Shown here: positions 21,584 to 31,821 of the stretch, in pieces
Position numbering within the stretch: position 1 is the first letter of the stretch
How the letters are laid out: each line of letters begins with the position of its first letter
From: Pythium myriotylum
Lineage: Eukaryota > Oomycota > Peronosporomycetes > Pythiales > Pythiaceae
Direction: 5' to 3'
Length of the DNA stretch: 64,000 nucleotides
NCBI GenBank assembly: GCA_023091665.1
Contig: JALJCQ010000015.1
Location: forward strand, 310,001-374,000
Notes under the pieces: generated by a model
What the model was told of the DNA's origin: nothing
Database searches by the model: none
Seen by the model: the letters and a program-made list of their open reading frames with translations, nothing else
Position numbers and translations under genes: made by a program

Positions 21584-22939
21584 ATGGCACCCACGAGATC
21601 CTCTCGTCGACGGTCTCCGATGCGACTGCTGCTGCTGCTGCTGGCGCTGCTGCCGCTCGCCGCGCGCGCACTGGCGGTCGGCGTGACGCCCGTGCACCGT
21701 CTGCAGTCGCCCGTGTCGCCGCACGAGTCGCTCGAGCAGCGCTGGACGATCGCGCCGTCCGCGGCCGACGACGAGATCCAGGAGCTCCGCATCGACTCGC
21801 TCTGTCAGGTGTTGGTCTCCTACGCCGCGCAGGACGCCGACGACGCGCCGCAGCCGCTCGCCGCGACGGTGCGCGTCACGGGCAGCGACTTCAAGCTCAT
21901 CACGACCGCGGACGTGGCTGTCGTCGCGCCCCAGACGCTCCAGATTCGGCTCCAGGACAGCCACCAGCTCGACCGGATCGACGGCCGCGTCGGCGTCCAT
22001 GTGACGCTCCACCAACCGACTCGACTGCAGCGCCTGCGCGCCAGTGGCGACGGCGACGTGGTCGTGGCGGAGAAGGTTTTCGTGGACGCTGAGATCCGCG
22101 ACGAGATCGTGATCGAATCCAGCGGCGCGGGGTCGGTGTATCTCCCCGATTCGCTCAGCCTCACCGCCTCGAGTGTCTCTATCTCCACTGCCGACTCTGG
22201 CAGCGTGTACCTGCCGACTGCGACAACTGTCACGGCTCCGTCTGTCGCGTTCTACCAGTCGGGAGGTGGGGACATTGTCGCAACGAGCGCGCGGCTGGAC
22301 GCAGCGTCCAACGTCTCCGTCACTGCGAGTGGCTCGGGCGACATCTGCGTCGATGCGACGTTCCTCGAGACTGGCGTGATCGTCGTCCACGCCACGGGTT
22401 CAGGCGATGTGTATCTCGGCGGCCACGACGGCACGTACGAGTCGTCGCACCGCTTTTTCTGCAACGCAGCGCGCGTCTACGGGAGCGGCGCCGGCAGCGT
22501 CGACCTGGGCACCATCGAGTGCATCGACGTGGACGTGGAGCTCTACGGCGCCGGCGATGTCATCGTCGAGTCAGCGCGGTCGCTCTCTGGCCACGCCTTT
22601 GGCGCTGGCAAGATCTTTTTCGCCGGCCAGTCTCCGGAGGACGTGCTGCCCGTGGATCCGTGGACGTTCATCAAGCAGCCCATCGCGCACGCTGCAGCGC
22701 AGTACAAACCCCGAAGCTGCGAGGTCCCGGCCACTCCAACCCGACGACTCACTCACTTTGGCGAAGGGCTCTCTGTGATGCACCACATCTTCTCCCCGAC
22801 CCACGTCGGCATCGTCGTGTTGCTCATGGCTTGCTTCGGCGCCGTGTACGCGTTCGAGAACCGTCGCCAGCGTCGCGAACGCCAGCGCGAACTGACTGAA
22901 CGGACGCCACTACTTGCCCGAAGCGACGCATCGCGATGA
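21584..22939 (+). CDS. Type I membrane protein with beta-helix-like (head GIN/DUF2807-like) ectodomain
   Basis: 451 residues from the ATG at 21584; an ATG at 21620 (MRLLLLLLALLPL) would give the same signal peptide and may be the true start. The ectodomain has repeated SGxGDVxV-type turns (ASGDGDVVV, SGAGSVYL, ADSGSVYL, SGGGDIVA, ASGSGDICV, ATGSGDVYL, GSGAGSVDL), which resemble the right-handed beta-helix of the putative adhesin family DUF2807. A single membrane segment near residues 405-425 (VGIVVLLMACFGAVYAF) is followed by a short basic tail ending with ERTPLL, a classical acidic dileucine sorting signal for endosome/vacuole traffic. A function is not known; a surface or endolysosomal receptor-like role is inference. 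Confidence 0.75.
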   Translation: MAPTRSSRRRSPMRLLLLLLALLPLAARALAVGVTPVHRLQSPVSPHESLEQRWTIAPSAADDEIQELRIDSLCQVLVSYAAQDADDAPQPLAATVRVTGSDFKLITTADVAVVAPQTLQIRLQDSHQLDRIDGRVGVHVTLHQPTRLQRLRASGDGDVVVAEKVFVDAEIRDEIVIESSGAGSVYLPDSLSLTASSVSISTADSGSVYLPTATTVTAPSVAFYQSGGGDIVATSARLDAASNVSVTASGSGDICVDATFLETGVIVVHATGSGDVYLGGHDGTYESSHRFFCNAARVYGSGAGSVDLGTIECIDVDVELYGAGDVIVESARSLSGHAFGAGKIFFAGQSPEDVLPVDPWTFIKQPIAHAAAQYKPRSCEVPATPTRRLTHFGEGLSVMHHIFSPTHVGIVVLLMACFGAVYAFENRRQRRERQRELTERTPLLARSDASR

Positions 22940-23441
22940 GCCTCGTGGCCTGTTTGACAACGCGGAAGGACGCGCCGTGGCACCGTCTCAACGCTCCCAT
23001 CAGCGACGAGCTGTCACAGCCGCCACCCGACACGGCGTCGCGATCCCACACCGCCTTGAAACGATTGGACTTCGCACCACCGGACTGCTCATAACCCATA
23101 ACCTGTAACAACCTATTTCTTGATCACATCAACAGCTACCTTCACTGTCTCTTGTGTACTAATACCCTTCGAAAATTCATATATTCTCCCGGGTGCAGTC
23201 CAGACGCCGGATCGCATGCTCCTGGCGCCCGCCTCAGCCGAGCCCATCGAAAAGCTCCGTTCGACTCAGATGGGCTGAGCCCACTCGGCTCGTCTCGTGT
23301 GCTTTCGGCGTCACCCTACGCTTCAAGCCTCCGCAACGTGCGACTCGCGATCAGCTCCATGGGAACACGCTGCGTGCGACACGCTATTGGCGACTCAGCC
23401 GCTGGCTCAGTCCCGACCACTTGGCCATTCTTCGTTTCGCC
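22940..23441. other. Intergenic region upstream of GT61 gene A
   Basis: The frame of gene A is open upstream to 23193 but without an ATG, so I treat 22940-23441 as 3' flank plus promoter. No repeats recognised. Confidence 0.5.
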
Positions 23442-25319
23442 ATGGTCTCCGATAACACGCCGAGCGAGGCAACGGAGACCGTCGCGCCCAAACGCGAGCG
23501 CCGACTTTCGGTCGACGAGCTCTGGAAGCACTGGACCGACAGCTCGCCGAGCTCGCGACTGCGGCTGCTCGTGGTCGCAGTCGTCTCGCTCGGCTCGGCC
23601 TCGCTCCTGCTTCGTGGTGCGGCGCTGAGCAGCGGCGTGGAGCTCACGCACGTGGCCTGGGACGAAGTCTTTGTCCGCGCGCTCCCGTCGGCCGCGCCGT
23701 CTGTGATCGAAGCCGCGAGCGCCGTCGTCGTGCAGTGGCCTCCAGAGACGCCGCCGCCGGCCCCATCCCCCACGCCGGCACCGACTCTTCCCGTGTTCAA
23801 GAACTACCTGGACCGCCAGTGCTATTTCGAGCGAGATGTCGGTATCATCAGCGAGATTTTGGCAACTAAGCACGAGTTTTGCGAGCGAGCGATCGATGCG
23901 GAGGACTCCGCTGTACACCCAGCAGACCGCACGCATGTGACGTTCGTGGATCTGCAGTCGAGTGGAGATTTGCGCGCGATGATCTTCCACCACGACCTGG
24001 AGCTGGACTTCACGCACTCGATGATCAACCGACCGATCCAGTCGCTCGCACAGGACGGCGGCGACCACGACCCGCGATTCATCTGGGTGCCTTCGATGAT
24101 CTCGTGCGGATGCCGCGAGTTCCAGAACTACGCCACTGATTTCTACATGAAGACCTTCAACCGAACGATCCTTCGACCCTGGGAGCCTGTCATCGCCGAC
24201 ACGCTCAGGTACATCGAACACCCGTCAACAGTGTGCGGGGCCCCCGATACGACCAGGACATTCCCACCAGAGATGGCGCTCGCCCCCGTTCGCGAGATCG
24301 AAGACAAGACCATAATAATCGCTCGACGAGACGACCACAACCCTTTCTTCCAAGTTTCGAACGCGCTCAACGCGTGGCTCATGATGCGCGCGCTTGGCTG
24401 GAAGCGAGACGAAGTACGTGTGATCCACATGGACGGCGGGTACCCGTCCCCCATCGACGAGCTCCACCACCGGTTGCTGTCGAATCCTGAAAAGTTCAAT
24501 CTGCTACGCGGTGGTGAGCACCTACTCGGACAAAAGTTCAAGTTCACCAACCAGGTGATGATCGCACCTTACGAGACCACGGGTCCGATGATGCAGCATC
24601 TGAACGACTACGAGCCATGCCAGCGTTCGCAGCTTATCACCGAGTTCCGTGCCGACGCGCTGAAAGCCATGGGTGTTGATGAAGACAACTTCGACACGAG
24701 CGAGCAAATCACGATCACCGTCATCTCGCGACGCAACTATGGAGGGCGCAAGGTTCAGCGGCGATGGATCAACGAGGATACAGTCCTCGATGCCATGCGT
24801 GCCAAGTACAAAACGCACAATGGTGTACCCATTGTGATTCAGAGCATCGACTTCGTCAACATTACGCTCGCTGAACAGATGAAGATCTCCCTCAACAGCG
24901 ATGTTATCATCGGCATGCATGGTGCAGGCATGGTCAACGTGCTGTGGACCAAGCCCGAGACACTGGTGATCGAAATCTTCCCAAGACGCCGATACCGTTG
25001 GGGGTACAGGAATCTCTGCCAATACTTGAGCTGCGACTGGAAACAGTATCGAGGAGGCCGGGACATTGGCAATGGGGACAACGCAAGCGATAAAGTCATT
25101 GCAGTCTCGACATGGATAGACTACTTTGATCCGCTCTTCAGCGAACAGCTCCGTCGGGTCGCTGGGTCGAAAGCTGCCGGTCCAGAGATGCCTTCCGAGC
25201 CCACGCTGACTACGGAACCACCTGTCGAGCCGACAGTGCAGGCGAGCCAACCTCTCCATCATCGCGAGTACTACCCGACGCCGTCTGCAAGTCGTCTACG
25301 ATCCCAAGAAGTGGTGTGA
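23442..25319 (+). CDS. GT61-family glycosyltransferase, paralog A
   Basis: 625 residues from the first in-frame ATG (23442). Type II layout: a short basic cytosolic N terminus, a membrane anchor at about residues 38-58 (LLVVAVVSLGSASLLL), a Pro-rich stem (PPPAPSPTPAPT), then the catalytic domain from about residue 130. Two blocks identify the family: IIIARRDDHNPFFQVS followed by IHMDGGYPSP, and SDVIIGMHGAGMVNVLW at residues ~486-502, then EIFPRRRYRWGYRNLC. GT61 enzymes (EOGT, plant xylosyl- and arabinosyltransferases) are inverting transferases of the secretory pathway; acceptor and sugar cannot be read from sequence. It converges with paralog B; their stop codons are 76 bp apart. The Pro/Glu-rich C-terminal 50 residues are not shared with the others. 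Confidence 0.88.
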   Translation: MVSDNTPSEATETVAPKRERRLSVDELWKHWTDSSPSSRLRLLVVAVVSLGSASLLLRGAALSSGVELTHVAWDEVFVRALPSAAPSVIEAASAVVVQWPPETPPPAPSPTPAPTLPVFKNYLDRQCYFERDVGIISEILATKHEFCERAIDAEDSAVHPADRTHVTFVDLQSSGDLRAMIFHHDLELDFTHSMINRPIQSLAQDGGDHDPRFIWVPSMISCGCREFQNYATDFYMKTFNRTILRPWEPVIADTLRYIEHPSTVCGAPDTTRTFPPEMALAPVREIEDKTIIIARRDDHNPFFQVSNALNAWLMMRALGWKRDEVRVIHMDGGYPSPIDELHHRLLSNPEKFNLLRGGEHLLGQKFKFTNQVMIAPYETTGPMMQHLNDYEPCQRSQLITEFRADALKAMGVDEDNFDTSEQITITVISRRNYGGRKVQRRWINEDTVLDAMRAKYKTHNGVPIVIQSIDFVNITLAEQMKISLNSDVIIGMHGAGMVNVLWTKPETLVIEIFPRRRYRWGYRNLCQYLSCDWKQYRGGRDIGNGDNASDKVIAVSTWIDYFDPLFSEQLRRVAGSKAAGPEMPSEPTLTTEPPVEPTVQASQPLHHREYYPTPSASRLRSQEVV

Positions 25320-25395
25320 GCTTTCGTAGGGAGAACACACCCAAGATAGGATAGTCAAACTAACGTTAATATTTTATTCAGCACTGACTCATAAT

Positions 25396-27024
25396 TCACG
25401 CAACCGACGTTGAATCTGACGACCCAGTTCGAAGGCTGGCGAGTTTGAAGAGATGGTCGCCGAACAAAGGACCGAAGAAATTCAGCCATTCGTCCGCGGG
25501 AATCAGCTTGTCGCTCGCGTTATCGCCTTTTCCTGTGTCGTTGCCGCCACGGAACTCATGCCAATCGCAGCCCACGAACTGACACAGATTCCGGTACCCC
25601 CATCGCTTTCGAAACTTTGGGAATATCTCCACCACGAGCGTCTTTGGTCGCGTCCACAAAACGTTCACCATTCCCGCACCGTGCATCCCAATGATGACGT
25701 CGCTTGCGCCTGCGACAGTCATTTGCTCCTGCAACGTCATGTTTACGAAGTCGACGCTTTGCACGACGATCGGGATACCGTCATGGGAACGGTAGGCCGT
25801 CTGCATGGCCCCCAGCACTTCGTTTTCGTTAAGCCAGCGACGTTGGATGCGGCGCCCATTGTAGTCTCGTCGCGAGATAATTGTCACAGTTATTTGGCGC
25901 GGAATCGGGCTGGCCTCTCCAACTCCCATGATCGCACGCGCTTCGGCGCGGAACTCCTTCATGAGATGCGACGCACCACACGGTTCTTTGTCGTTCAAAT
26001 GCTCCATCATGACTCCGGTGACTTCTCTCGGCGCGAGCAGCACGTGGTTCGAGAATTGGAGTCGTTTGCCCATCAGGTCCTGGCGACCTCGTAGGATCTC
26101 ATACTTCTCAGGGGATGAAAGCAGGCGGTGGTGTAGAGCATCGATCGGTGATTCGTAGCCGCCGTCCATGTGGATCACGCGCGTCTCTTCTCGTTTCCAC
26201 CCCATCGATCGCATGAGTAGCCACGAGTTCAGCGCATTGGAGACCTGGAAGAACGGGTTGTGGTCGTCTCGCCGTGCGATGAGGATCGTCTTCTCGTTAA
26301 TCTCGATGACGTCGCTGCTGGCTTCAACAGATTGCGGGGACGCTCCACACACTGTCGAGGCATGATCTTGCTTCTCGGGTTCGCCAATGAGGTGGAGATC
26401 CCATAGACGAAGCGGTTTAGTCGCGTTCGATGCGTCGAAGGTCTCTTTCGCAAAGGCCTGGAGCTCGTCGCAACCACACGAAACGATGGATGGGTGCCAC
26501 TTGAACCGCGGGTCATGGCTACCGCCGTCTCCAGCCATCGAAGCGATCGGCTGGTGGATCTTGACCTTGGTGAAGTCGAGCTCGAGCCCGCCGTTGAAGA
26601 CCACGGCGCGCATGTTGAGCCCTTTCTCGGTGAGGTCGATGAGCGAAACCTCAGTGCGTCGTGTCGGCTGGGGCTTCGTCTCGCCTGGGCCCCGTGCACA
26701 GAAGACCTGTGTTTCTCGAGGGATCTCGGTGAGCAGACCAACGTCTCGCTTGTAGTAGCATTCGCGAATGTCGGGCGACGCGAACGGTGGTGGTGGTGGT
26801 GGCACGGGACGGAGAGGCTCGCTGCTTCGGTGCATAGCGAGAGAGAAACCGAACACCACGGCGTGGAGGATGACCAAGACGGTCGCGATGGAGATGAGGC
26901 CGTTCGCGAGCAGCGAGAGGCTGGGCCGCCGCTGGAGCCATTGCTTGTAGAGACCGCCCCAGCGGAGCGAGCCGCCGCGGACTCCATGCGTGGGGAGCGG
27001 CGGAGGCTTGATGTGGGGGACCAT
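25396..27024 (-). CDS. GT61-family glycosyltransferase, paralog B
   Basis: 542 residues, ATG at 27024. Anchor near residues 38-60 (LISIATVLVILHAVVFGF) and a short Pro-rich stem. Carries ILIARRDDHNPFFQVS, IHMDGGYESPIDALHH and SDVIIGMHGAGMVNVLW. It is closest by eye to paralog C, with which it shares SNALNSWLLMRSMGW and YESPIDALHHRLLSS. It ends in a short unique tail after FKLASLRTGSS. B and C are in tandem on the minus strand, about 400 bp apart, which suggests a recent tandem duplication. The paired conserved cysteines (CGCDEL, CGA, GCDW) are kept. Confidence 0.88.
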   Translation of the reverse strand: MVPHIKPPPLPTHGVRGGSLRWGGLYKQWLQRRPSLSLLANGLISIATVLVILHAVVFGFSLAMHRSSEPLRPVPPPPPPFASPDIRECYYKRDVGLLTEIPRETQVFCARGPGETKPQPTRRTEVSLIDLTEKGLNMRAVVFNGGLELDFTKVKIHQPIASMAGDGGSHDPRFKWHPSIVSCGCDELQAFAKETFDASNATKPLRLWDLHLIGEPEKQDHASTVCGASPQSVEASSDVIEINEKTILIARRDDHNPFFQVSNALNSWLLMRSMGWKREETRVIHMDGGYESPIDALHHRLLSSPEKYEILRGRQDLMGKRLQFSNHVLLAPREVTGVMMEHLNDKEPCGASHLMKEFRAEARAIMGVGEASPIPRQITVTIISRRDYNGRRIQRRWLNENEVLGAMQTAYRSHDGIPIVVQSVDFVNMTLQEQMTVAGASDVIIGMHGAGMVNVLWTRPKTLVVEIFPKFRKRWGYRNLCQFVGCDWHEFRGGNDTGKGDNASDKLIPADEWLNFFGPLFGDHLFKLASLRTGSSDSTSVA

Positions 27025-27420
27025 CGTCGAATCTCAGAATGAGGAACGACTGACTGGCGATGATTGTCTTCATGGCTGGTTGCTCGACAGGCCGTTGGAT
27101 GAGTCGACTGGTATGATCATCGTGCCTTCCATTCAGACACCTTGGCCGGATTTGTCGGCCTTGACGTATCGCAGATGACGCTCGCTCGTCTTTTTCTCAC
27201 CCCTTGAAGTTTCAAGCCGGACGCCAGAGTCGTACCTTCGTGCGCCTTCGTCTGGTTCAGCGCTCAACGAGCACACCGTTCGAGAGGGATACACATCAGA
27301 TAGACAAGTGCAGTGCACTCGCAGACTCCAGACAACCCGGCGGGAAAGCGTAGTTAGTCGATGGCGTTGAGGGTAGTAGCACAAACTAAAGTATATTTTA
27401 CACTGGTTGACTAGATTATT

Positions 27421-29115
27421 TTACTCGTACTTGCGAAGCCGTTGCTGTTGCACCTCCTTGGAGGTCTCGAGCTTGCGGAGGCGGTCTTGGAAGAGCGGCT
27501 CGAAGAACTTCTGCCATTCTTCCACGGGAATGGTCTTGTCGCTCGCGTTGTCGCCGCGACCCGTATCCTTGCCGCCACGGAACTGGTGCCAGTCGCAGCC
27601 CACAAACTGGCAGAGGTTGCGGTAGCCCCATCGGTACCTCCGCTTTGGGAAGATCTCCACGACCAGCGTCTCGGGCTTGGTCCAGAGCACGTTGACCATG
27701 CCGGCGCCATGCATACCGATGATCACATCGCTGTTGAGCACGTACTCCATCTGCTCTTCGAGCGAGAGGTCGACGAAGTCAATGCTCTGGATCACGATCG
27801 GCACACCGTTGTGGGTCTTGTAGACCTCACGCATGGCCGAGAGCACTTCATCTTCGTTGAGCCACCGCCGCTGAACGGTTCGTCCGCCGTAGTTGCGACG
27901 TGTGATGACGGTCACCGTGATCTGTCGGCTCGTGTCGAAGTTGTCAGCACTGACACCCATGGCCTGGAGTGACTTCTCACGGAAGTCCTTCATCAGAAAC
28001 GAGTCGTGGCAGGGCTCCTGGTCATCGAGGTGCTGCATCATCGGGCCCGTGGTCTCGTGCGGCGCCAACAGCACTTCGTTCGTGAACTGGAACTTTCGGC
28101 CGATGAGATCGGCACGGCCGCGCAGGATCTCGTACTTGTCAGGGGATGAAAGCAGGCGGTGGTGCAGAGCGTCGATCGGCGACTCGTAGCCGCCGTCCAT
28201 GTGGATCACGCGGGTCTCCTCAGGCTTCCAGCCCATAGACCGCATGAGCAGCCACGAGTTGAGAGCATTGGAGACCTGGAAGAACGGGTTGTGGTCGTCA
28301 CGTCGAGCGATGAGGATCGTTTTCTCCTTGATCTGGATGACATTCTCCGTGCCAGATAGCTCACCCTGTGGAGACGCACACAAGGTCGCCTGGTTGTGCT
28401 TCTTCTTCTGCGAGTCGACGAACTGCGGGTCCCAGAGTCGTAGCGTCGACTTCCCGTCCGACGCTTCGCTGACCTGCTGAGCGAAAGACTGCAGTTCGTC
28501 GCAGCCGCAGGAGACCATCGACGCGTTGAAGATGAACCGAGGGTCGTGCAAGCCACCGTCCTCAGCCAGTGACTTGATCGGTTTGAAGATGTTGGCCGAG
28601 GAAAAGTCGAGCTGGAGGTCGTTCTTGAAGACCGTCGCGCGCAAGAAGAGTCCCTGCTCTTCGAGGTCGACGTGTGAGACCTCGGTGCGTCGGCTCGGCT
28701 CGGCGCTATTTCCATTTTCGTTTGCACAGAACACCTTCTTGCTGTTTCGGATCGTCTGGATCAGTCCGACGTCACGTGTGTAGTAGCACATTCTCGTGTC
28801 TGGCAGAGCAAAGTAGCCTGGCGGTGGCGGCGTCGCCGGGTCCTGTGGCTCTCCATCGGCATCCGGAAGGGTCTCTTCTACGCTGTGCAATGCGAACTGC
28901 ACGAGCTCGACGCCTTGGTGGACGACGCTGTGGCTTGTGACGTTGGAGCTTTCGAGGAAAATCGTGACCGCACCCAACGCGAGAACCGCGACTCCAAGAA
29001 TCTGGAGCCGCGATCGACTGTGGGAGCCCTGCTGCCACAGACTGAGCAACCACTCCTTGTTGACCGATTGGCGCCGCGTGCGGTGCGTCGCGGATGGAGA
29101 AGGATGCGTCGCCAT
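27421..29115 (-). CDS. GT61-family glycosyltransferase, paralog C
   Basis: 564 residues from the ATG at 29115 (MATHPSPSATHR); the open frame extends a few codons upstream but without ATG. Anchor at about residues 40-58 (LGVAVLALGAVTIFL). Carries ILIARRDDHNPFFQVS, IHMDGGYESP, SDVIIGMHGAGMVNVLW and EIFPKRRYRWGYRNLC. It shares MGVSADNFDTSRQ with paralog A (MGVDEDNFDTSEQ), so A, B and C form one close group. A run of 34 G residues lies about 100 bp upstream of the start codon. Confidence 0.88.
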   Translation of the reverse strand: MATHPSPSATHRTRRQSVNKEWLLSLWQQGSHSRSRLQILGVAVLALGAVTIFLESSNVTSHSVVHQGVELVQFALHSVEETLPDADGEPQDPATPPPPGYFALPDTRMCYYTRDVGLIQTIRNSKKVFCANENGNSAEPSRRTEVSHVDLEEQGLFLRATVFKNDLQLDFSSANIFKPIKSLAEDGGLHDPRFIFNASMVSCGCDELQSFAQQVSEASDGKSTLRLWDPQFVDSQKKKHNQATLCASPQGELSGTENVIQIKEKTILIARRDDHNPFFQVSNALNSWLLMRSMGWKPEETRVIHMDGGYESPIDALHHRLLSSPDKYEILRGRADLIGRKFQFTNEVLLAPHETTGPMMQHLDDQEPCHDSFLMKDFREKSLQAMGVSADNFDTSRQITVTVITRRNYGGRTVQRRWLNEDEVLSAMREVYKTHNGVPIVIQSIDFVDLSLEEQMEYVLNSDVIIGMHGAGMVNVLWTKPETLVVEIFPKRRYRWGYRNLCQFVGCDWHQFRGGKDTGRGDNASDKTIPVEEWQKFFEPLFQDRLRKLETSKEVQQQRLRKYE

Positions 29116-29215
29116 CGTGGACAAAGATATTATGAGAGGAGCCCGCTCTCATGGGGAACCGGGACGAGTATGGGACATCGTCGAACGGTGGACACGCATG
29201 TTGACGAGAGTTTGT

Positions 29216-29249
<34 letters not shown>
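29216..29249 (+). repeat. G34 homopolymer
   Basis: Thirty-four consecutive G residues, about 100 bp upstream of the start codon of GT61 paralog C. Such a run can form stacked G-quadruplexes, is prone to length change, and its exact length may be a sequencing estimate. Confidence 0.9.
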
Positions 29250-29251
<2 letters not shown>

Positions 29252-30123
29252 ATGGATGGCTTGATCCGCAGAGGCAAAGTGGACACAGTTGACGCCGCCA
29301 GCACGCCAGTCGCGTGGGACTCTGTCGTTTGCGAGAAGCAGTACTTACGCGCACACACATCCACAGCCGAGAACTCGGAGAGCGCATGTCGCAGTCTGGG
29401 TGAGCCTGCGCCAAGGAATCAGTCTCGACCAAGCCAGGCGGCTTAGTCTGTCGCATTGCACTGGCTTGAGCGGCCGCAACGGGTGGCGTGGTGTGTGGGG
29501 GCAACTAATCAGTCTGGTGAAAGTCTCCGATACAAACGACAAGTTTGAAGTGAGAGAAGCCAGCACTTCGCCGCGCAGCTGGTTGCAACTCGACGAAACA
29601 GGATGATGATGATGAGGTGACTGGCAAAAGCGAGAAGCGAGACGGGAGCTGCTCACTCCGAGTCTTCAGTAGGTACCGCTCGAGTACAGTACAGTGTGCC
29701 GTGGGGTCCGCTGGTGGACCACCACCCGCCCTCTTCTTCCTCCTCCTCCTCATCCTCTTCACGTCTTCCTCTCCATTTTTGCGCTTTTCCAGGTGCGAGG
29801 CACCGGCACTCATTCAACGCCAGTACGAGTGTTATTACCGGTGTGAGAGGGTCTTCCGACCCAAATTATACCCCTAATACCACCCAAATGAATTTCTAAT
29901 CGTATCCGCACTGGGCAGATTCCAATTGATCTTCCCAACCGACCAGTTGTATAACATCTTAAATAAGTATATGCTTCCAGTGTACTTGCTGTGGTGGTGC
30001 TTTGGGAACTACTATAAATTATAATTAGGAAATCCCAGCTTCCGTTTTGATAAAAGCTTTTCAAGATCCAATTGACGGGGTTGTTAATGAACTAGTACTA
30101 CTACAACGCTCTGCAGGACTCGC
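29250..30123. other. Intergenic region
   Basis: No gene recognised. It contains pyrimidine-rich TCC/TTC repeats near 29735-29765 and the 3' flank of the transporter. A sequence CTAATCAGTCTGGTG near 29505 resembles the gypsy 16-mer described at 46225 but stands alone. Confidence 0.45.
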
Positions 30124-31821
30124 TTAGCAGCCGTCGCCACCAGCGATGATGAGGCACGAGGTGCTGTCGAAGATGCCCATCAAGTTGGTCATGACGGACC
30201 ACACGAACGCGAACAAGACGTAGAGGATCGTGATCGCACCGAGCAGCTTGCTCGAGCCACCGGTGCGCTTGAGCTCCTGCGTGGCCTCCTTCTGCTTGGG
30301 CAGGAAGACCAGGAACGCCCACGAGAGAACGCTGCTCGCGTACATGATGAGGATCGTGTACGTGAGATCCCAACGCATGGCGTTTGTGTCGTGCTTGATG
30401 CGCTCGTTCGAGAGATTCCAGTTGCGGTCGATGATCTTGGTCAGCGTGGCCGCGAACGGAGACGAGAGGTTCGAGACGGTCGTGAGCAGGCCGTACATCG
30501 CACCCTCCTGGCCCTCGCCAGCGAGCTCGACAATGACGAACGTACCAATGAGGAAGTTGACACCGTACGGGAGGTTGGCGGCGATCGGAAGGCCGAGCCA
30601 GAACCACTGCGATCGGAAGACATCCCAGACCGTCAGGAACGTCGTGATACCGTCCAACAGGATCACGAGCACGCCCGTGAACACGATCATGGAGCGCCAG
30701 TTCCAGTGGAGGCCGTACTTGCCCGTGACAGCGATACCGACCATGAATGCGAACGAGCCGATGATGCTCGAGATGGTGTTGTTGATCGGCGTGACATGGA
30801 CCATAATGCTCTGCACGGGCGAGGACGCCGTGTACGTGATGCTGGAGAGCATGTTCGCGAAGAACTGGTAGAACATGACCTGGTACACGGCACGGGTCTG
30901 CACGACGCGCCAGAGCTCCGCCATGTACTCGCGAAAGTTGACTCCATCACGCTTCTCTTCCTTGATGAAGAACCACGTGACCGGGATGATCGGGATCATG
31001 ACAATGCCGAGAATGAGCATGAGCGCCGGGAAGCTCAGCGAGAAGTCAAAGTCACCGCCGTACTGGTGGCCGTTGAACGCAAAGCCCGTAAGGAACGCGC
31101 CAACAATGTTGAAAAGCGTACGCGTGCCGTAGATGGCCGACTGCGTCGTGCCACGCACAGCAAGCGGCTCGCGCTGAGCAAGCTCCACGACCACACCATC
31201 CGCGCACACGTCCGACAGCAGGTAGCCGAAGGCACTGAGCATCATCAGAATCACGTACTTGCCGCCGCTCGTCGGAGCGTCGGCGTTGGCAGCCTTGACG
31301 GCCGCGGCGTAGAGGTCTGGCTCCTCATCCGGGTCGATGTTGGCATCGTCCGGGTTCGACCAGTACGGCTTGCCCATTGGGGTGAAGCCCATGATCAGAA
31401 GCATGGCGATACAGATCGTCCATCCGATAACCATGTACGGACGGCGACGGAAGCCGCGGATCGGCAGGCAGTCCGAGAGGACACCGTAGAAGAACTTGAA
31501 CGACCACGGCAGCTGCACGAGCGTCGCGGCCGTCACAGCCGTGGCACCGTTACAGTTGAGATAGTTCTGGAGCACAGGGTAGATCGTGGCTGGCAGCACG
31601 GCGTCCACGAGGCCGACAGCCGCGTACTGAGCGATGACACCGAAGTAGTCCTTGCTGAGAAGGTTCGGGGCGCCTCCTTCGCGGAGGGCACCGCCCTCGA
31701 CGTCGACCTCGGGCGTCTTGAGGTCGGCGTAGTCGCCGTCCTTGGCATGGGACGTGTTGCTCACGTACGAGGCGCGCGTGGCGATGTCCAGCTTCGTGTT
31801 GGGGGCAGTCGTGCCGACCAT
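30124..31821 (-). CDS. Folate-biopterin transporter (FBT/BT1) family membrane protein
   Basis: 565 residues from the ATG at 31821 (MVGTTAPNTKLD); the open frame continues upstream with an earlier ATG near 31940, but the sequence there is Ser/Arg-rich and unlike the family. About twelve hydrophobic segments are spread over residues 70-560. The signature loop between segments 2 and 3, GVLSDCLPIRGFRRRPY, is typical of the BT1/FBT branch of the major facilitator superfamily, and RPY is followed by MVIGW as usual. Family members carry folates, pterins or S-adenosylmethionine across the plasma or organelle membrane in protists and plants; the oomycete family is large and the substrate of this one is unknown. 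The loop with DDANIDPDEEPD between segments 4 and 5 is typical of oomycete members. No intron is needed. Confidence 0.88.
   Translation of the reverse strand: MVGTTAPNTKLDIATRASYVSNTSHAKDGDYADLKTPEVDVEGGALREGGAPNLLSKDYFGVIAQYAAVGLVDAVLPATIYPVLQNYLNCNGATAVTAATLVQLPWSFKFFYGVLSDCLPIRGFRRRPYMVIGWTICIAMLLIMGFTPMGKPYWSNPDDANIDPDEEPDLYAAAVKAANADAPTSGGKYVILMMLSAFGYLLSDVCADGVVVELAQREPLAVRGTTQSAIYGTRTLFNIVGAFLTGFAFNGHQYGGDFDFSLSFPALMLILGIVMIPIIPVTWFFIKEEKRDGVNFREYMAELWRVVQTRAVYQVMFYQFFANMLSSITYTASSPVQSIMVHVTPINNTISSIIGSFAFMVGIAVTGKYGLHWNWRSMIVFTGVLVILLDGITTFLTVWDVFRSQWFWLGLPIAANLPYGVNFLIGTFVIVELAGEGQEGAMYGLLTTVSNLSSPFAATLTKIIDRNWNLSNERIKHDTNAMRWDLTYTILIMYASSVLSWAFLVFLPKQKEATQELKRTGGSSKLLGAITILYVLFAFVWSVMTNLMGIFDSTSCLIIAGGDGC

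Noticed and set aside
21389..22390. 333-codon minus-strand ORF over the beta-helix protein
   Set aside because: Complement of a GC-rich coding region with a plausible signal peptide on the other strand; composition is Arg/Asp/His-rich noise.
29505..29520. Copy of the gypsy motif (CTAATCAGTCTGGTG) near 29505
   Set aside because: Single, imperfect and without a partner at 42 or 52 bp; I regard it as chance or at most a relic.
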